Origin: Paramecium octaurelia
Taxonomy: Eukaryota > Ciliophora > Oligohymenophorea > Peniculida > Parameciidae
DNA: 64,000 bases
Direction: 5' to 3'
Assembly (NCBI GenBank): GCA_905182995.1
Contig: CAJJDP010000023.1
Span: 37,474 to 101,473 of the forward strand
This document shows, in pieces, positions 12,153-25,296 of this stretch. The position numbers were made by a program, and so were the translations under genes. The notes below the pieces were generated by a model that ran no database searches, was not told the origin of the DNA, and saw only the letters and a program-made list of their open reading frames with translations. Numbering within the stretch: the stretch's first letter is position 1; each line of letters opens with the position of its first letter.

Positions 12153-15132
12153 AAGAAAATCAAGTTAATATTTAATTTTTAATACATTATTTGAGGTTTT
12201 ACTATAAAGACTTTGGTTTGAATTTAATTGAAATTATAAGAGGAATAACTGTGATTCATTTCATGATTAGAAAAATATGCAATGATTATTGAAAACGAAA
12301 GGTTTCTTCTTTACAGTGTTCAAAAAAATACAACTTAATAAACCATTTTATTATCACCTAATTGCTATCAATAATAATTGTATTGATTAAAGTATGTTTA
12401 ATTAATTTAAGAGAAATATTGATCTATAAGATATTGATTATTATTTCTCAATGGCAATGAGATTTATTTTGTTTACTTCCTTCATCAAATTTATTGAATA
12501 ATATAATTAGCAACTTGATGCATTAGAAAGATTTTGTATTCGGAATAAACATCTACCGAACATCAGTAATTTTTTAAATTTTGCATATCCTTTAAGCATA
12601 TAAAATAACTGTGTATTTGCAAGTTCAAGCGCCGCAAAAGTAAGTAATATATAAAATGTCTTATAAAATAACAATCAAATTACTGAATTTTCATCTCGCA
12701 TAAAATATGCTCTAGCTCTAAAATTCTCAAATCTAACTCAAATCAAACTTCTAAATACCATCAGAAGATTAAGATAGAAATCCCTCCATAATTAAGATAA
12801 ATTTTTTAATGATTATCTTCTATCTAAAACCATTTTAATTTATCAACAATTAGAATACGGGAAAATCCCTTTTTTACTATTCTGAATTTGCCTTTTTCTC
12901 TTTATTGGATATGGAAATTATTTTTCTAAAAAATTGCTTCATTGATAAATACTTGTAACTTCAACGATCCTCCATGTCAACGCTACATCAAATTTTTTGT
13001 TGATACTTTGATAAAATTAGAGTAACACTCTTTCTTGAATAACTCTTTTGATTAATGCTGTCTTTTATTAATCACTTATAGAATCACAACTCATGAAGAT
13101 GGATTTAACAGTATAAAGAATTCAGATAGAAATGCTCAAAGAAAGATTTCTTTGTTGATATTAACATTAGGGCTTATATTACATTTATGGCTTTATAAAT
13201 ATGATCTTCAACGCTATATTTTGGGTCTTGTGTCTTTGGTACAATTTTTATAATATAACTCAGTGCCAGTCTACTGTAAATTATGTCTTAACAATAAAAT
13301 CAAATTTCAGTATATCTAAGTTGTTCCTTTCTTGACAATAATAATGCACGGGTAATTAATGTACTTTAATAATAATTTCCATAATAAGATTCATGTACCT
13401 TGACTAGTGTTTTGAATCCAGCAAAGTTTGCATATTATCTGCAATAAGGCCAGTAACGTCGAAATTCAGCCACTCAATTTACGGATTGTTGTGATGCTTA
13501 TTTGTTTTGGTTAACGGCAAGCAAGTTCAGCTCAATACTGAAACTCATATTTAAATTTCAGTTCTTGTACTACTTATACCTTTAACTTCTAGCATCCTTC
13601 GTCTCCGCTATTACCTTAAGCTTAAGATATTCAGGTAAGTTTATAATTTGAACTGATGACAACACTTCTTGTGATTAATGAACTAGTCACTGTTCTTCTT
13701 CTACTTTTCCGAATAGAACTTATATCTTGCAGTCTCAGATTGCCCAAATTAATAATCAAATCCAGGAATAACTCTTTGATTCTCACAACATGCATTTGCA
13801 GATGTAATTATGCAAATTACGATGAAAACTCTAATTCAGAATTAAAAAAGTAGATAATTTATGATGGCTAACTTAAGCTAATTAATTTTTTTCTTTTGAA
13901 TAGTTTACTTAAGAACATAGCCAATTGCAATACTGGAGACTAGTTACCTTTTGTTCCAAACTGTATATTATATACTGATACTGGATCTTATAATGTTTTG
14001 CTTGTTTTCTAGGATTAATTTATTTGAATCACCTCCAAGACCACTTGAAATACTTCTAATTAGGCACTTTCTGATGGATTCTACTAATGCTGCAAGTAGT
14101 TGTTCAAATTTTGGATTTCTCTCCCTTTGATACCTCAGGTTGATCCTTGCTTACTATAGTTTAGAATGTATAAATGGATACACTTATTAAGCTACTATTA
14201 ATTTTGGAACAAAACAAGTCACAGCAGTAAAATGTCAGAAATGATTAATTTATAAAGCTAAGGCTATACAAACAGCAAGTATGATACTGCCAACTGAACA
14301 TTAATGCTTCGAAATGTAATTCTCAAATTTGAGTATAGGTAATCAGTAAAATGCCTTGTTGAAAGTTATAAAGAAGCAATTATATACTATGATAAGGTTC
14401 TTTAAATCGATCACTGTGCTGAATTAAATCACAATCACAATATTATGTTTATTATTTTATAGAAATAGCTAAAAATGAAAAAAACTTAATAACTTTAAAA
14501 ATGAAAAAAATTAGTGAACTCCTACCTTATCTTGTATTATACCAGAGGTAGTATCAATAAGAAAGCATTTTATCAAATCCAAGCATTCTTGGTCTGTAAA
14601 TGAATAATTTATTTTTTATTATTATTAAAATTGACTTCTTTCATATTAACAATTGTAAAAGATATTCTGTTAAGTAAAAAATAAATAATCAGTATCGACT
14701 TAATATCTCGAGATCACTTATGAACTTTAAACAGAATTGACTCTTAATTTAATTAACTTCTAATCTATTCATTTAAGATATTATCTGTCCCTCTTTCGAA
14801 ATCTTATCGAAAATCTCAATCCAGCATCAGAAGGAACTAAAATGCATTTATAGGTGAGATGTCTAATTGTTGCTTAAATTCTCAATTTTCCCCCATCACC
14901 GAACATTTTTAATTTTCCCAATCCATTACAAAAATTTGATTGGTGATGCTGATAAGTTAGGTTGGTATATAGATGATATATATATGCTGTTATAAACCAA
15001 ACCCAGTAAAAGAGAAAGAAATTTATCTGAGATTATTATACAATAATAACTGTTATCTTCAGTGTGTAACTTCATCTCTAGAATGAAATTGATGATAAAT
15101 TATAATTATAATTTAATATCTTTATATTCAAT
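12153..15132. other. Non-genic stretch with relics
   Basis: Nearly 3 kb between two minus-strand genes. A Cys-rich relic lies at about 13900-14290. A plus-strand open stretch at about 13080-13400 is hydrophobic (KISLLILTLGLILHLWLYKY) and may be another fragment or chance. The remainder is AT-rich, and I see nothing else. Confidence 0.5.
13900..14290 (+). pseudogene. Relic of a Cys-rich extracellular protein
   Basis: Plus-strand fragments in shifting frames carry features of the Cys-rich secreted proteins common in ciliates: NIANCNTGDQLPFVPNCILY, then ALSDGFYQCCKQLF in another frame, then ECINGYTYQATINFGTKQ ending near CQK and TGA. Their order and spacing suit one original gene broken by several indels. 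The parent family cannot be fixed by eye. Confidence 0.35.
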
Positions 15133-18100
15133 TCATATGAATAAAGGATGTCTAGCACATTATGGCTTTTTTCTTTTGTATAATTTTTTCCATGCTTAAT
15201 ATTAATCTTTGATGATAAAAATTGTTTCTACAATAATACCTGCAGATAAAATAATTATATGAATCCATCCCAATATTATTTTTCTCTCTTCATTAAAATA
15301 TTCATTACATTCTTTGATGTATAAGAATGAACTAAGCATAAAAGTCAATACTGATATCTCAACCACCATTTAAACAATATAATTCTTTGTGTTTTGAATC
15401 TGCCTATAACTAAATAACAAACTAATCTAAAGCACATTTGTCATGAAGAGTAATCCTAATTATAATATTTGGGAATTTTAAAAATTAATCAAGTAGAATA
15501 AAAAGAAAAATTATCTACCATAACTTAAAATTTCAAACCTTTTCATCTTTGATAGTTTTTATTTACATTTGAAACTATCAAGCAATATTGTAAAATAAAG
15601 AGTAAGAAGTACGCAAGTCATAATAATTTGCACAATATCTAAGTAATTACTAGTTGAAAAGGTTCGTGTATACAATAGTATTTTAAACGTCATATCCCAA
15701 CCATTTAGAATTAAAGCTTTTTATAATCCTTAAAAAGACATATATTTTTCCAAATTAAGTAATTTTAGGCAAATTTTATAAAAGGATTTCTAACAATTAA
15801 AAACCATTTTTGGATTTACATACATAGATAAAGTTGAAGCATAGTAAAAGTTCCTTTAACAAAATATCCATTTGAACATCACTTTTTTTATCAAATTACA
15901 CAACAAAATAAGAAATAAAAATGTTAAGCATTATAATATTTGGAATGAAAGATTGATGATTAAGCTTGGGTTTTATTAGTAAACAGCAAACTTTCCTTCA
16001 GAATATGGTTATTAGTTTTACTGAAGCTCAAATAAAGAAAATATGTATTAAAAATCTAAAAAATCTAATAGAGGTTGAATTGTTAACAAGTCATTAACAG
16101 AAAAATAAATCTCTAAATTTTATGGAAATTAAAGGTTAATGTATCTCAAATATTATTGGGATTAAAGGATTGCCAATATTTCGATAAATAAATTTCCACT
16201 TCCTAATATTAGATGTGCACAGGTAATACCAGACAAACCATAGATCAAATACATATTTAAATTTTTCAACTTGTAAGCATACTCTTTCTAAGTTTCTTCA
16301 AGATATTATGGATATTGTAAAGTTATTGATTTTGTAAAGTCATCCAAAACAGAATTATCCATATTAGCAACAGTTTGATTAACTTCAATTGTTAAGATAG
16401 GTCGAAATTCAAGTAATTGATGGATTTCAATTTCTATGACATATTCTCCAAAACTTACATATGATCCCACATCCTCAATGACATATAAGCTGCTATTCCA
16501 ACTCTTCTTATTTAAATTTGATAATTTAAAATTTATTGTTTCTGATAAAGGTTAGGTTGAGTAAATTTTTACTTATTAGTTAAACTAGACTCTTATGTAT
16601 TATAAATTTGAAGTCATGTTGAGATAAGTCATTACTATTTTTGGTGCTTAGATAAATGCGCACTAGCTAGGAGAATCTCTTATCATTGCGGTGCATATCC
16701 AATTTTATTCAATCAAGCAATCCCTGCATCCATCAAGTACTTCCAAATTTCCATCATCGCATTCCTCTTGTTACTAAAGAAATCCATCTCCACATTATAA
16801 TTATAATTATAATTAGAATTTGCATTAATTTGAAATTAGCAATTCATAGTAATCATTGCACTTTAAACAAATACCTGAATAGCATTCACGGCAATTTTCT
16901 GGACACGAATAAGAATATTTGCAATCAAAGCATCCATCAAATTAGATTGTATTGCCATCATCACAATCTTCTTCTTTTGTGACAATTTAATCGCCACAAA
17001 CAGAAAGACACCTATTATTAACAAATCTATATCCATCTTCACATTTTAAAATGCATTACCCTAGGTAACATATGTTGCAATCTTCAGCACATTGAAATTT
17101 ACATTCAAAGCAACCATCATAAGGTTGTAAATTTCCATCATCACATTCTTCGTATTATTAGAGAACAAATTTATCTCCGCAATGAGGAAAACATTGATTA
17201 TCTAAAAGTTAATATCCATGCTCACACACTAAGCACATTGAAAGTAGTTGGCGTCTACAATTAGCTATAAATACAAATCTACAATCCTAACAATGATCCC
17301 ATTCTCCAGAATCTGTTAAATCGCATTATTCAGCCGAATAAGGAACAACATTACCATCTCCACACAAAGAAACACAATTAAAATCAGAATTAAGATCAAA
17401 TCCAAAAACACATTCAAAACAAATTCCAAACACACAAGTTTTACAAAAGTTTATGCATGAATATTTGCATTAATAACAAGAATCGTTAGATATTAAATTA
17501 GCGTCATCGCATTGTTCTTAACCTTGGATAATCCCATCACCACAAATTGGATGACAATTTTCAAGAAACTTATCTTTAACCCAACCTTCTTTGCAAATCA
17601 GACNGATGTGCACAGGTAATACCAGACAAACCATAGATCAAATACATATTTAAATTTTTCAACTTGTAAGCATACTCTTTCTAAGTTTCTTCAAGATATT
17701 ATGGATATTGTAAAGTTATTGATTTTGTAAAGTCATCCAAAACAGAATTATCCATATTAGCAACAGTTTGATTAACTTCAATTGTTAAGATAGGTCGAAA
17801 TTCAAGTAATTGATGGATTTCAATTTCTATGACATATTCTCCAAAACTTACATATGATCCCACATCCTCAATGACATATAAGCTGCTATTCCAACTCTTC
17901 TTATTTAAATTTGATAATTTAAAATTTATTGTTTCTGATAAAGGTTAGGTTGAGTAAATTTTTACTTATTAGTTAAACTAGACTCTTATGTATTATAAAT
18001 TTGAAGTCATGTTGAGATAAGTCATTACTATTTTTGGTGCTTAGATAAATGCGCACTAGCTAGGAGAATCTCTTATCATTGCGGTGCATATCCAATTTTA

Positions 18101-20152
18101 TTCAATCAAGCAATCCCTGCATCCATCAAGTACTTCCAAATTTCCATCATCGCATTCCTCTTGTTACTAAAGAAATCCATCTCCACATTATAATTATAAT
18201 TATAATTAGAATTTGCATTAATTTGAAATTAGCAATTCATAGTAATCATTGCACTTTAAACAAATACCTGAATAGCATTCACGGCAATTTTCTGGACACG
18301 AATAAGAATATTTGCAATCAAAGCATCCATCAAATTAGATTGTATTGCCATCATCACAATCTTCTTCTTTTGTGACAATTTAATCGCCACAAACAGAAAG
18401 ACACCTATTATTAACAAATCTATATCCATCTTCACATTTTAAAATGCATTACCCTAGGTAACATATGTTGCAATCTTCAGCACATTGAAATTTACATTCA
18501 AAGCAACCATCATAAGGTTGTAAATTTCCATCATCACATTCTTCGTATTATTAGAGAACAAATTTATCTCCGCAATGAGGAAAACATTGATTATCTAAAA
18601 GTTAATATCCATGCTCACACACTAAGCACATTGAAAGTAGTTGGCGTCTACAATTAGCTATAAATACAAATCTACAATCCTAACAATGATCCCATTCTCC
18701 AGAATCTGTTAAATCGCATTATTCAGCCGAATAAGGAACAACATTACCATCTCCACACAAAGAAACACAATTAAAATCAGAATTAAGATCAAATCCAAAA
18801 ACACATTCAAAACAAATTCCAAACACACAAGTTTTACAAAAGTTTATGCATGAATATTTGCATTAATAACAAGAATCGTTAGATATTAAATTAGCGTCAT
18901 CGCATTGTTCTTAACCTTGGATAATCCCATCACCACAAATTGGATGACAATTTTCAAGAAACTTATCTTTAACCCAACCTTCTTTGCAAATCAGACATGT
19001 ATTATCAATTTACTCTTAACAACCTTCAATCTATTTGCTTACTATTATTTCTGATTATTGCTAAATTACTCTTAAAGAGCAATATTTATCTTAAATAGTT
19101 CCAACAGGACATATTGGATGACAAGTTTCAAGATATTTATATTAAATCCAACCTTCTTAGCAAATCAAGCATTTATCCTCAATTTAAGCTAAACACCCTT
19201 AATTCAAATAATTAACAATTATTTATTCTGGCTAAGTGTAAAATACGTCAAAATCTCTTATTTACCCATAGTCACTAATTGGTTGGGTTTAAATCTTGAG
19301 TGTTAATATAGTATCATAATGATTTTCTATTAATATTTCTACTTGCTAATAGTAGGAACTTATAGTTTTTATGCCTTATATATAGTCTACAATAATAGTA
19401 TATCCATCAGCTTTAAAAAACCTTATTAATACATCTTTATGTAGAGGAAGTTTAGTAGAATATTGAATTTATTAATATAACAAATATTGGCAATATCCAC
19501 AATAGTAATGATCAGAATACTATGGTACATATGTCCATCCATCAAAATTTGTCAGTGATATTTAGATAAATGAATATTAATGCAGTTTCCATTTTAAGCA
19601 AAATATTTTTTAATTCTCTATGCAACCATCACAATTATACTAACATTTTATGGTACTTAATTTTAATGATATTAATCCCCCTCCATTAAAGGTTTCAACA
19701 AACATCCAAACAGTTCGTCTATTATGCTAAATTATCAAAGTTGTAGACTAAATGTATTCTTAAAGTGAATTTCCACAAAGTTGATTTTAAGACAAAAAAG
19801 TTGACTCAAAATTAGGCCTTCTTCTATAGTCTACTTCAAATACAGGAACAGAAGTGTCTCCATCAATACTTCACAAATTAATAATATTGTTACTTTAATA
19901 TTTTACAATCTACTTAAATATGGGAATGATCTTCAGGAACGTTAAATAATTTGCTATTAACAACAAGGCCACCATAAGCCGACCCAAAATAGTGGATCCC
20001 TCCACAAGAAGTGAAAATAGTATCACCTCCCAAATCCTGCCATCCTAAAATATAAATTATAAGAAATTACCATCTCTGTTATAGGAATTAGCATTAAACT
20101 AATAAATCAAAGTTTGATAAGTTGTATAAATTAAACTAATCAATAATCTCAT
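15133..20152 (-). CDS. Cys-rich (DUF4215-like) multi-pass membrane protein
   Basis: After collapsing the duplicated 17604-18996, the model is complement(join(15133..17603, 18997..19868, 19894..20044, 20071..20152)), 1191 residues. It has a hydrophobic N-terminal signal. The 26-nt intron 20045-20070 ends TAG and the 25-nt intron 19869-19893 ends AAG. Residues to about 385 form an extracellular region with paired Cys. About 385-650 carries five CGDG...EECDDGN...DGCxxC units typical of DUF4215 (Myxococcus Cys-rich repeat). A beta-rich region follows, then at least five transmembrane helices from about 916 (TFLFLILLCNLI, VQIIMTCVLLTLYF, VEISVLTFMLSSF, IIILSAGIIVETIFII) and a short basic tail. This architecture is expanded in ciliates; a receptor or surface role is inferred. 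As assembled, the gene looks broken at N17604. Confidence 0.9.
16212..18996. repeat. Exact 1392-bp direct duplication around an N (assembly artefact)
   Basis: 16212-17603 reappears as 17605-18996 with no difference that I could see, separated by one N at 17604. Both copies lie in the coding frame of the DUF4215-like gene. Deleting 17604-18996 leaves one uninterrupted frame. This is what two overlapping contig ends joined without merging would look like. Confidence 0.92.
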
Positions 20153-21570
20153 AATAATTAATGTCAATTGTAGAATTTTATAATTTCATTTATATAAAAT
20201 GATAGAATTATATAATTAGTTTGTATGGAATGAAATAAAAAATTAATGAGCATAATTAAATTAATATAAAGACTTTAGGATAATATTACTATGTAACCTG
20301 TAATGGAGAAGTATTTCCATTATTCTTGTAATTTTTTTTGGGAAATCCTTAATTTTTTGTATTTGATCTAATCAAATTTCGATTGAAAAACACTCACCTT
20401 CCTAGAATTCAATTAACAAATATTATATGGATTTTAATTAGAATTTTAGTTGAATACTTCTTATAAGAGACAGTTTTTCCCAAATAATTTCAAAATTTAA
20501 ACTTTCCTTTTTTTATCTCTATAAACTTAAATCATTAAATCTTAGGGACAAAAGATTGAGAATTGCTGAGATTAATCTAAGAATTAATAAATGGTGGTAG
20601 CAGATTCAAAAAGTAAGCCATAAGGTTTATAAAGGAATTTCTGATCTAAGGTTTTTGATGCTAACGTAAAGTTCAGTTAGTGGAGGAAATCTAGCAGAAA
20701 AATTAAGTATCAATAAAATCGTAGCTTGGATCACATTTGTAAAGGGGATAAATATTAAAACTTTTTGTTGGCTTAAGCAAATCATTTTAGGGGTTGCAAC
20801 TATGAGAATGATGGTTTTAGTAAAGCATAATTAGGATTTTATATAAATATATTTGAAAATTTCTAGAAATTGATATCTTAATTAATTCATTTTCCCTTAA
20901 TTGTTTTCTAGGGGGTGATCTACATTCTTGAGTTATTATTTAACTTTTGATTTATTTAGATTTCCAAGTTTGCATTTTTCCTTAAACGTATATTTATATT
21001 GATAAATACAATTTGATATTCATCCTTATATTATTTAAAAAAAAAACTTAAGCCAAGAATCTTAACTTTGATATAAGTAATCCGATGCTTAGCAAGAAGA
21101 TAGAGATTAATGATGACCAACATCATAAATAGCGAAATGAAACAGAAATACATTAAACTATAACCAATCATTGAGATCAGCCTAGATTTCAAAGTAGTAT
21201 TTGAAGAACTAGGATGCATGCAAGTAAGTTCTCAAAAACCAACTCTCATATTTTAAAATCAATTATTCAAAAAAAAAGTAAGCTTAGATTATATATAGAA
21301 GTGAAGTATATTTTATTAAAAGTTATCTTTTCTCAACTAAATACATAATCAAATCCAAATCTTCTCCTCTTTTGAATCTTTTTTCATTATTATAATATTA
21401 ATTTATTTTATAATATATACTATACCCATTTTGTTTAACAATTTCGTTAAACTAAATGTCAAATAATCATCTAATTAATAAAATATAGAGTAGATAATCA
21501 AAAAGGTATTCAAGGGTAATCAAAATAAAAGGGAATAAAATTTAATTAATAAGAATTAAAAATATTTTAT
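20153..21570. other. Divergent intergenic region
   Basis: 1.4 kb between two genes transcribed away from each other, so it should contain both promoters. I can recognise no ciliate promoter motif. One plus-strand frame (about 20560-20890) lacks TGA for over 100 codons but has unconvincing composition. The rest is AT-rich with nothing visible. Confidence 0.5.
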
Positions 21571-23787
21571 ATGTCAAATGTCAATTTGTGCAAAAAACAT
21601 TCTTAAATGACTATCATTCAGACAAATTTAGAGGAAGTTTCAGATGATCAGAAGTATTGTATTTAATGCCTAATAACTGGCAAAAAGAATTTAATTTTAA
21701 TCGATAATGCATAAGAATAATTAATAAAACATAAGACATTGCTTATCAATGAAAAAACAGAAGAAGGGTAGAGTAATCTTGACTAATTGAAAACACTCAA
21801 AGAAAATCTACTATTATTAAAATAACAGATTTCTACATCAATTGATAATTATATTGATTTTATTTCTTAATAAATCAGAATCTAGCAGGATTTCTAAACA
21901 AAGTCTATTAATGAAATTTAATGTCTTTAAACAAAAGATGTTAATTAATATATAAAATAATATTTGGATATCCAAAAATCTTAAATTAATTTTAAAGAAA
22001 ATAGATAGTTCCTTTTAAAAAACTTAAGCCGCATTTCAAATGATTAAATTTCCGTTAAAAAATACTAAGAACTTTTAGAAAGAATCAGAATTGGATTTCA
22101 GAATTATGCAAATAAATAAATAAATGAATTAAAGTCTATGGATTCTCACATCTAAAGCTAATAAAGAATTAATCTAACATGCTAGGATCATATTGGTTCA
22201 TAAATTATTATGGTTGATATAAATGAAAATAAAAAAGCAAAAAGTAGATTGAATTGCGTTGATTGTATTGCATAATATCCCACAAATTATATTACCATGA
22301 ATTAATTTGAATAAAGTCTATTTACATTCTAGATGTAATTGTTGAATTATTATAATGAATATAAACTCAAAATTTTTCATAAAAAATAAGAAATTAATCA
22401 ACTAAGTTTAGATTTCAAATAAAAATCTATTAATTTTCTTAATTTTAAGAATTGCCAAATAGATAAAAGCACTGAGATATTTTATCATAGGATATCTTAT
22501 TAAACTAGATTAAAATAATTTAATTGGCTTGCATTATCAATAGCAGAAGTTAATTAAATCGCAGAAGATATTAGTAACTCTAATTTTATGACTAAATATT
22601 AAGAATTAATGAGAATAGAATTTGAAAACTGGAAGGTAGCATTCAATGCAGAATACTAAGAATTATTGATTAAAAATAATGAACTTGATTAAATGATTCA
22701 GCAAATTGATTAAAAAAGCAATAAAATTCCAAAAAAGTAATATCGTTAATTAGAAATTTCAAATGGCTAGATTTAGATATAGTTAATAATTTAAAGATAA
22801 TAAAAAGAGTAACAAAATAATTAATCATATTTTATATATTCTAAATTAGATGAACTTTCTATTTAATAAAATGAATATTGTTATGCAATTGCAATTAATT
22901 CTGATTGCTCATTAATTGCAACTGGATCCAATTCATTGATTAGAGTCTTTGCAATAGAAGGAAAAACAATCAGATTATTGTAAAACTTAGATGAGCATAA
23001 GAATGCTATATTCACTTTAAATTTTATGAAAATTTCTAATTCAATTATTTCAGGAAGCTGTGATTAATCAATTAAAATATGGAATAGAAATTAATAATCA
23101 TAATGGCATTGTTAATAAACACTCCAAGGTCACACAAGTTTTATATATTGTTTGATATTGAATTAAACCTAAGATTTAATTATATCAGGTAGCGATGATA
23201 AAACTATTAAATTCTGGGCAAATTAAAATGGATGGAATTAATCATAAACAATAGCAGTTCACACTAGTAATGTATCAGGATTGAGTTTGAATTGTACAGA
23301 AAAGCAATTAATTACATGCGGTGATGATAAATTAATTTTAATCATAGAGAATTCAGACACATTTTAAAGCAAATGGAATGTAGTATAACAAATAAAATTG
23401 GAATAATCTGGATATAGATTATGCTTTATAAATGATAATATCTTTGCATTTTAGCCAAATTCCTCAACATTTATGGAAATATATTAATCAGATAATCATA
23501 CTAGAATGTATACTAAAATCAAGATTGTAGGAGTGGAAAATGGAAATAATTGTAATTACCTATTTCCTTAATAATTTATTAAAAAAAAATAAATCCTTAT
23601 AAACAAAAACGGAAATAAGATTAATTTTTTGCATGTCTCACCAAACAACGAAATTAATCTAGTATCATTTTTAGACTTTGGTACTAAAAGTATTTTTGGT
23701 TAAATTAGTGAAACTGGAGAATTTCTAGTTACTTGGGATGACAAGTCTAAAGAAATACAGATTAGGAAGTTAAGTTCATTACAATGA
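21571..23787 (+). CDS. WD40 protein with two C-x2-H/C-x2-C modules and coiled coils
   Basis: Intronless, 738 residues, ending at TGA 23785-23787. I chose ATG 21571 over the in-frame ATG 21607 because the extra 12 residues supply Cys7 and His10, completing C7-x2-H10-x19-C30-x2-C33, a pattern shared with the paralogues at 48218 and 53494. A second module (C-x2-H-x21-C-x2-C, TCQDH...NCVDC) lies near residues 205-235. Charged helices or coiled coil occupy about 50-190 and 300-420. From about 420 there are WD40-like blades (SNSIISGSCDQSIKIW, LIISGSDDKTIKFW). The C-terminus ends in a TGEFLVTWDD motif as in the sister genes. It is probably a zinc-binding scaffold; function unknown. Confidence 0.92.
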
Positions 23788-24489
23788 AATCAACATATAC
23801 ATGTTTAATTAGATAATAAGCTTGGATTGAATTAAAGTATTAAAAATATTATGACATTATTATTATTAACTTTTCCCATCAAGTTCTACAATTCCCTAGA
23901 ATATTTATTCTATATTGGGGATCCAATATCAAAAGTTTTAAAGAAAATAGAAATTTTTATATCCAGAGAATGATATCAGAATTAAGTTTACAATAAAAAG
24001 GTTGTGAACAAGGAAAGCAAATATTTAATAAACTAGTTTATTGATTATAATTTTTCTTAAAGTTGAGTTAATAAATTCATATTTTTACTCCAAAAGCAAT
24101 GGAAAATTTTCAATGACTATATTTAAAATAATTGAAGGCTTCGTTTCAATATTTTCTAAAAGTATGAAAATGTTATGTGTTGATTTCCTTATCACTTCTT
24201 AAGTAAACATACGATAAATTGATATAAATCATAGCACTTGAATGCATTTGATTCATAATCTGACTGGCTCATGGATTTAAACGATCATAACATGTTGTAA
24301 TCTAAATTAAATATGTCTTCTTTAATCTAAATATAGTAGCTGTCGCGATTGAGAGTATTAAATATTTTCAAATTCAATAACTTAAAAACTTAATAATAAT
24401 AGTTCTGAAGATGAAAAACCTTTTAACATAAAATGTAAGTTTTTTTTAAATTGAATTTATTAATAATAAAAATTGTTTAATTGTATTCA
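23788..24489. other. Convergent intergenic region
   Basis: About 700 bp between the stops of two converging genes. It is AT-rich, and no coding frame, repeat or RNA gene was recognised. A retained-intron reading of the neighbouring minus-strand gene stays open through 24542 into this region but is less convincing than the spliced ending. Confidence 0.5.
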
Positions 24490-25296
24490 TCATTCCTAAT
24501 AGATAACCTTTGGAAACTAAATTTGATTTATTAAATGAATACTTGATAAGCGTCCAAACAAGGTTATGAAGAAGTGAACTCTTAAGTTACTCCTCCAAAG
24601 TAATTGGGGCTTTTCAATTTTACAATTATGGCAGGACCCATAAGAATTGATTTGATTTCAATAGGAATTTGATTTTGCAATTTGGATTGTTCGCCTTAAC
24701 ATATTTAAAATAATGTTCCAGTATAATTGCATTCACTATAAAAATTAACACATGGGACAGCAAGTCTTAAAATAAAGTCTCTGAATCCCCAAGATTCTAG
24801 AATTCATTCAAAAAATTATACCATCCAAAAGATCTTCAGTCCAAGAATCAGTTTGTAAGTTGTCTTTTAACTTTATTGTTAAATCCGTTCCTGTAATTTA
24901 CAATCTGAATGAAAGAGGCTAAAATAAGTCTTCCCAAACCTCATTTCGACAGATCATTGTACCATCATGAAAGCTCAATTTTAAATTTTCTATTTAAACA
25001 TCATTTGCATAAATCTCAAATCCTTCACTATCCCAAGAGTCTAATTTCCAAATACCAACTTGAAATTCAATTAAGTTGTTTGGGGGTACATTCGTAAATG
25101 TCTTGGACACTATGGTTTAAAATCCATAAGGTCCCATGAATAGGTTTTTAGGTTGGGAGCCACACCGTTCTAATGTTGCAGAACTTAATCCAATAATTGA
25201 AAAATCTGAATATATACAATCAGATGCATTGTCAGTTATACAATTTTCATAAACTATCGATTTCAGAAATAATATCTTCAAAAATGAAATCATCAT
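24490..25296 (-). CDS. Secreted protein with ciliate lectin-like domain and crystallin-like tail
   Basis: Model: complement(join(24490..24516, 24543..24796, 24822..25296)), 251 residues. The introns are 26 nt (24517-24542) and 25 nt (24797-24821), both GTA...TAG. It begins MM with a hydrophobic N-terminal segment, probably a signal peptide. The middle carries WKLDSWDSEGFEIYANDV ... DESWGFRDFILRL, a jelly-roll-type module that I recall in many ciliate extracellular proteins. The C-terminal 60 residues (FYSECNYTGTLFQICQG ... SPNYFGG) resemble a beta/gamma-crystallin Greek key, with the Tyr-x-Gly corner and two similar strands. Extracellular binding is inferred. The last intron is the least certain part, because its retention stays open for about 90 further codons. 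Confidence 0.82.

Noticed and set aside
16686-16982. Plus-strand 98-codon frame, repeated at 18079-18375
   Set aside because: It lies antisense to the DUF4215-like gene, and its duplication is explained by the contig overlap. His/Ile-rich composition is an antisense shadow.
20560-20890. Plus-strand TGA-free stretch of about 110 codons
   Set aside because: No start context, weak composition, no recognisable motif. Likely chance.
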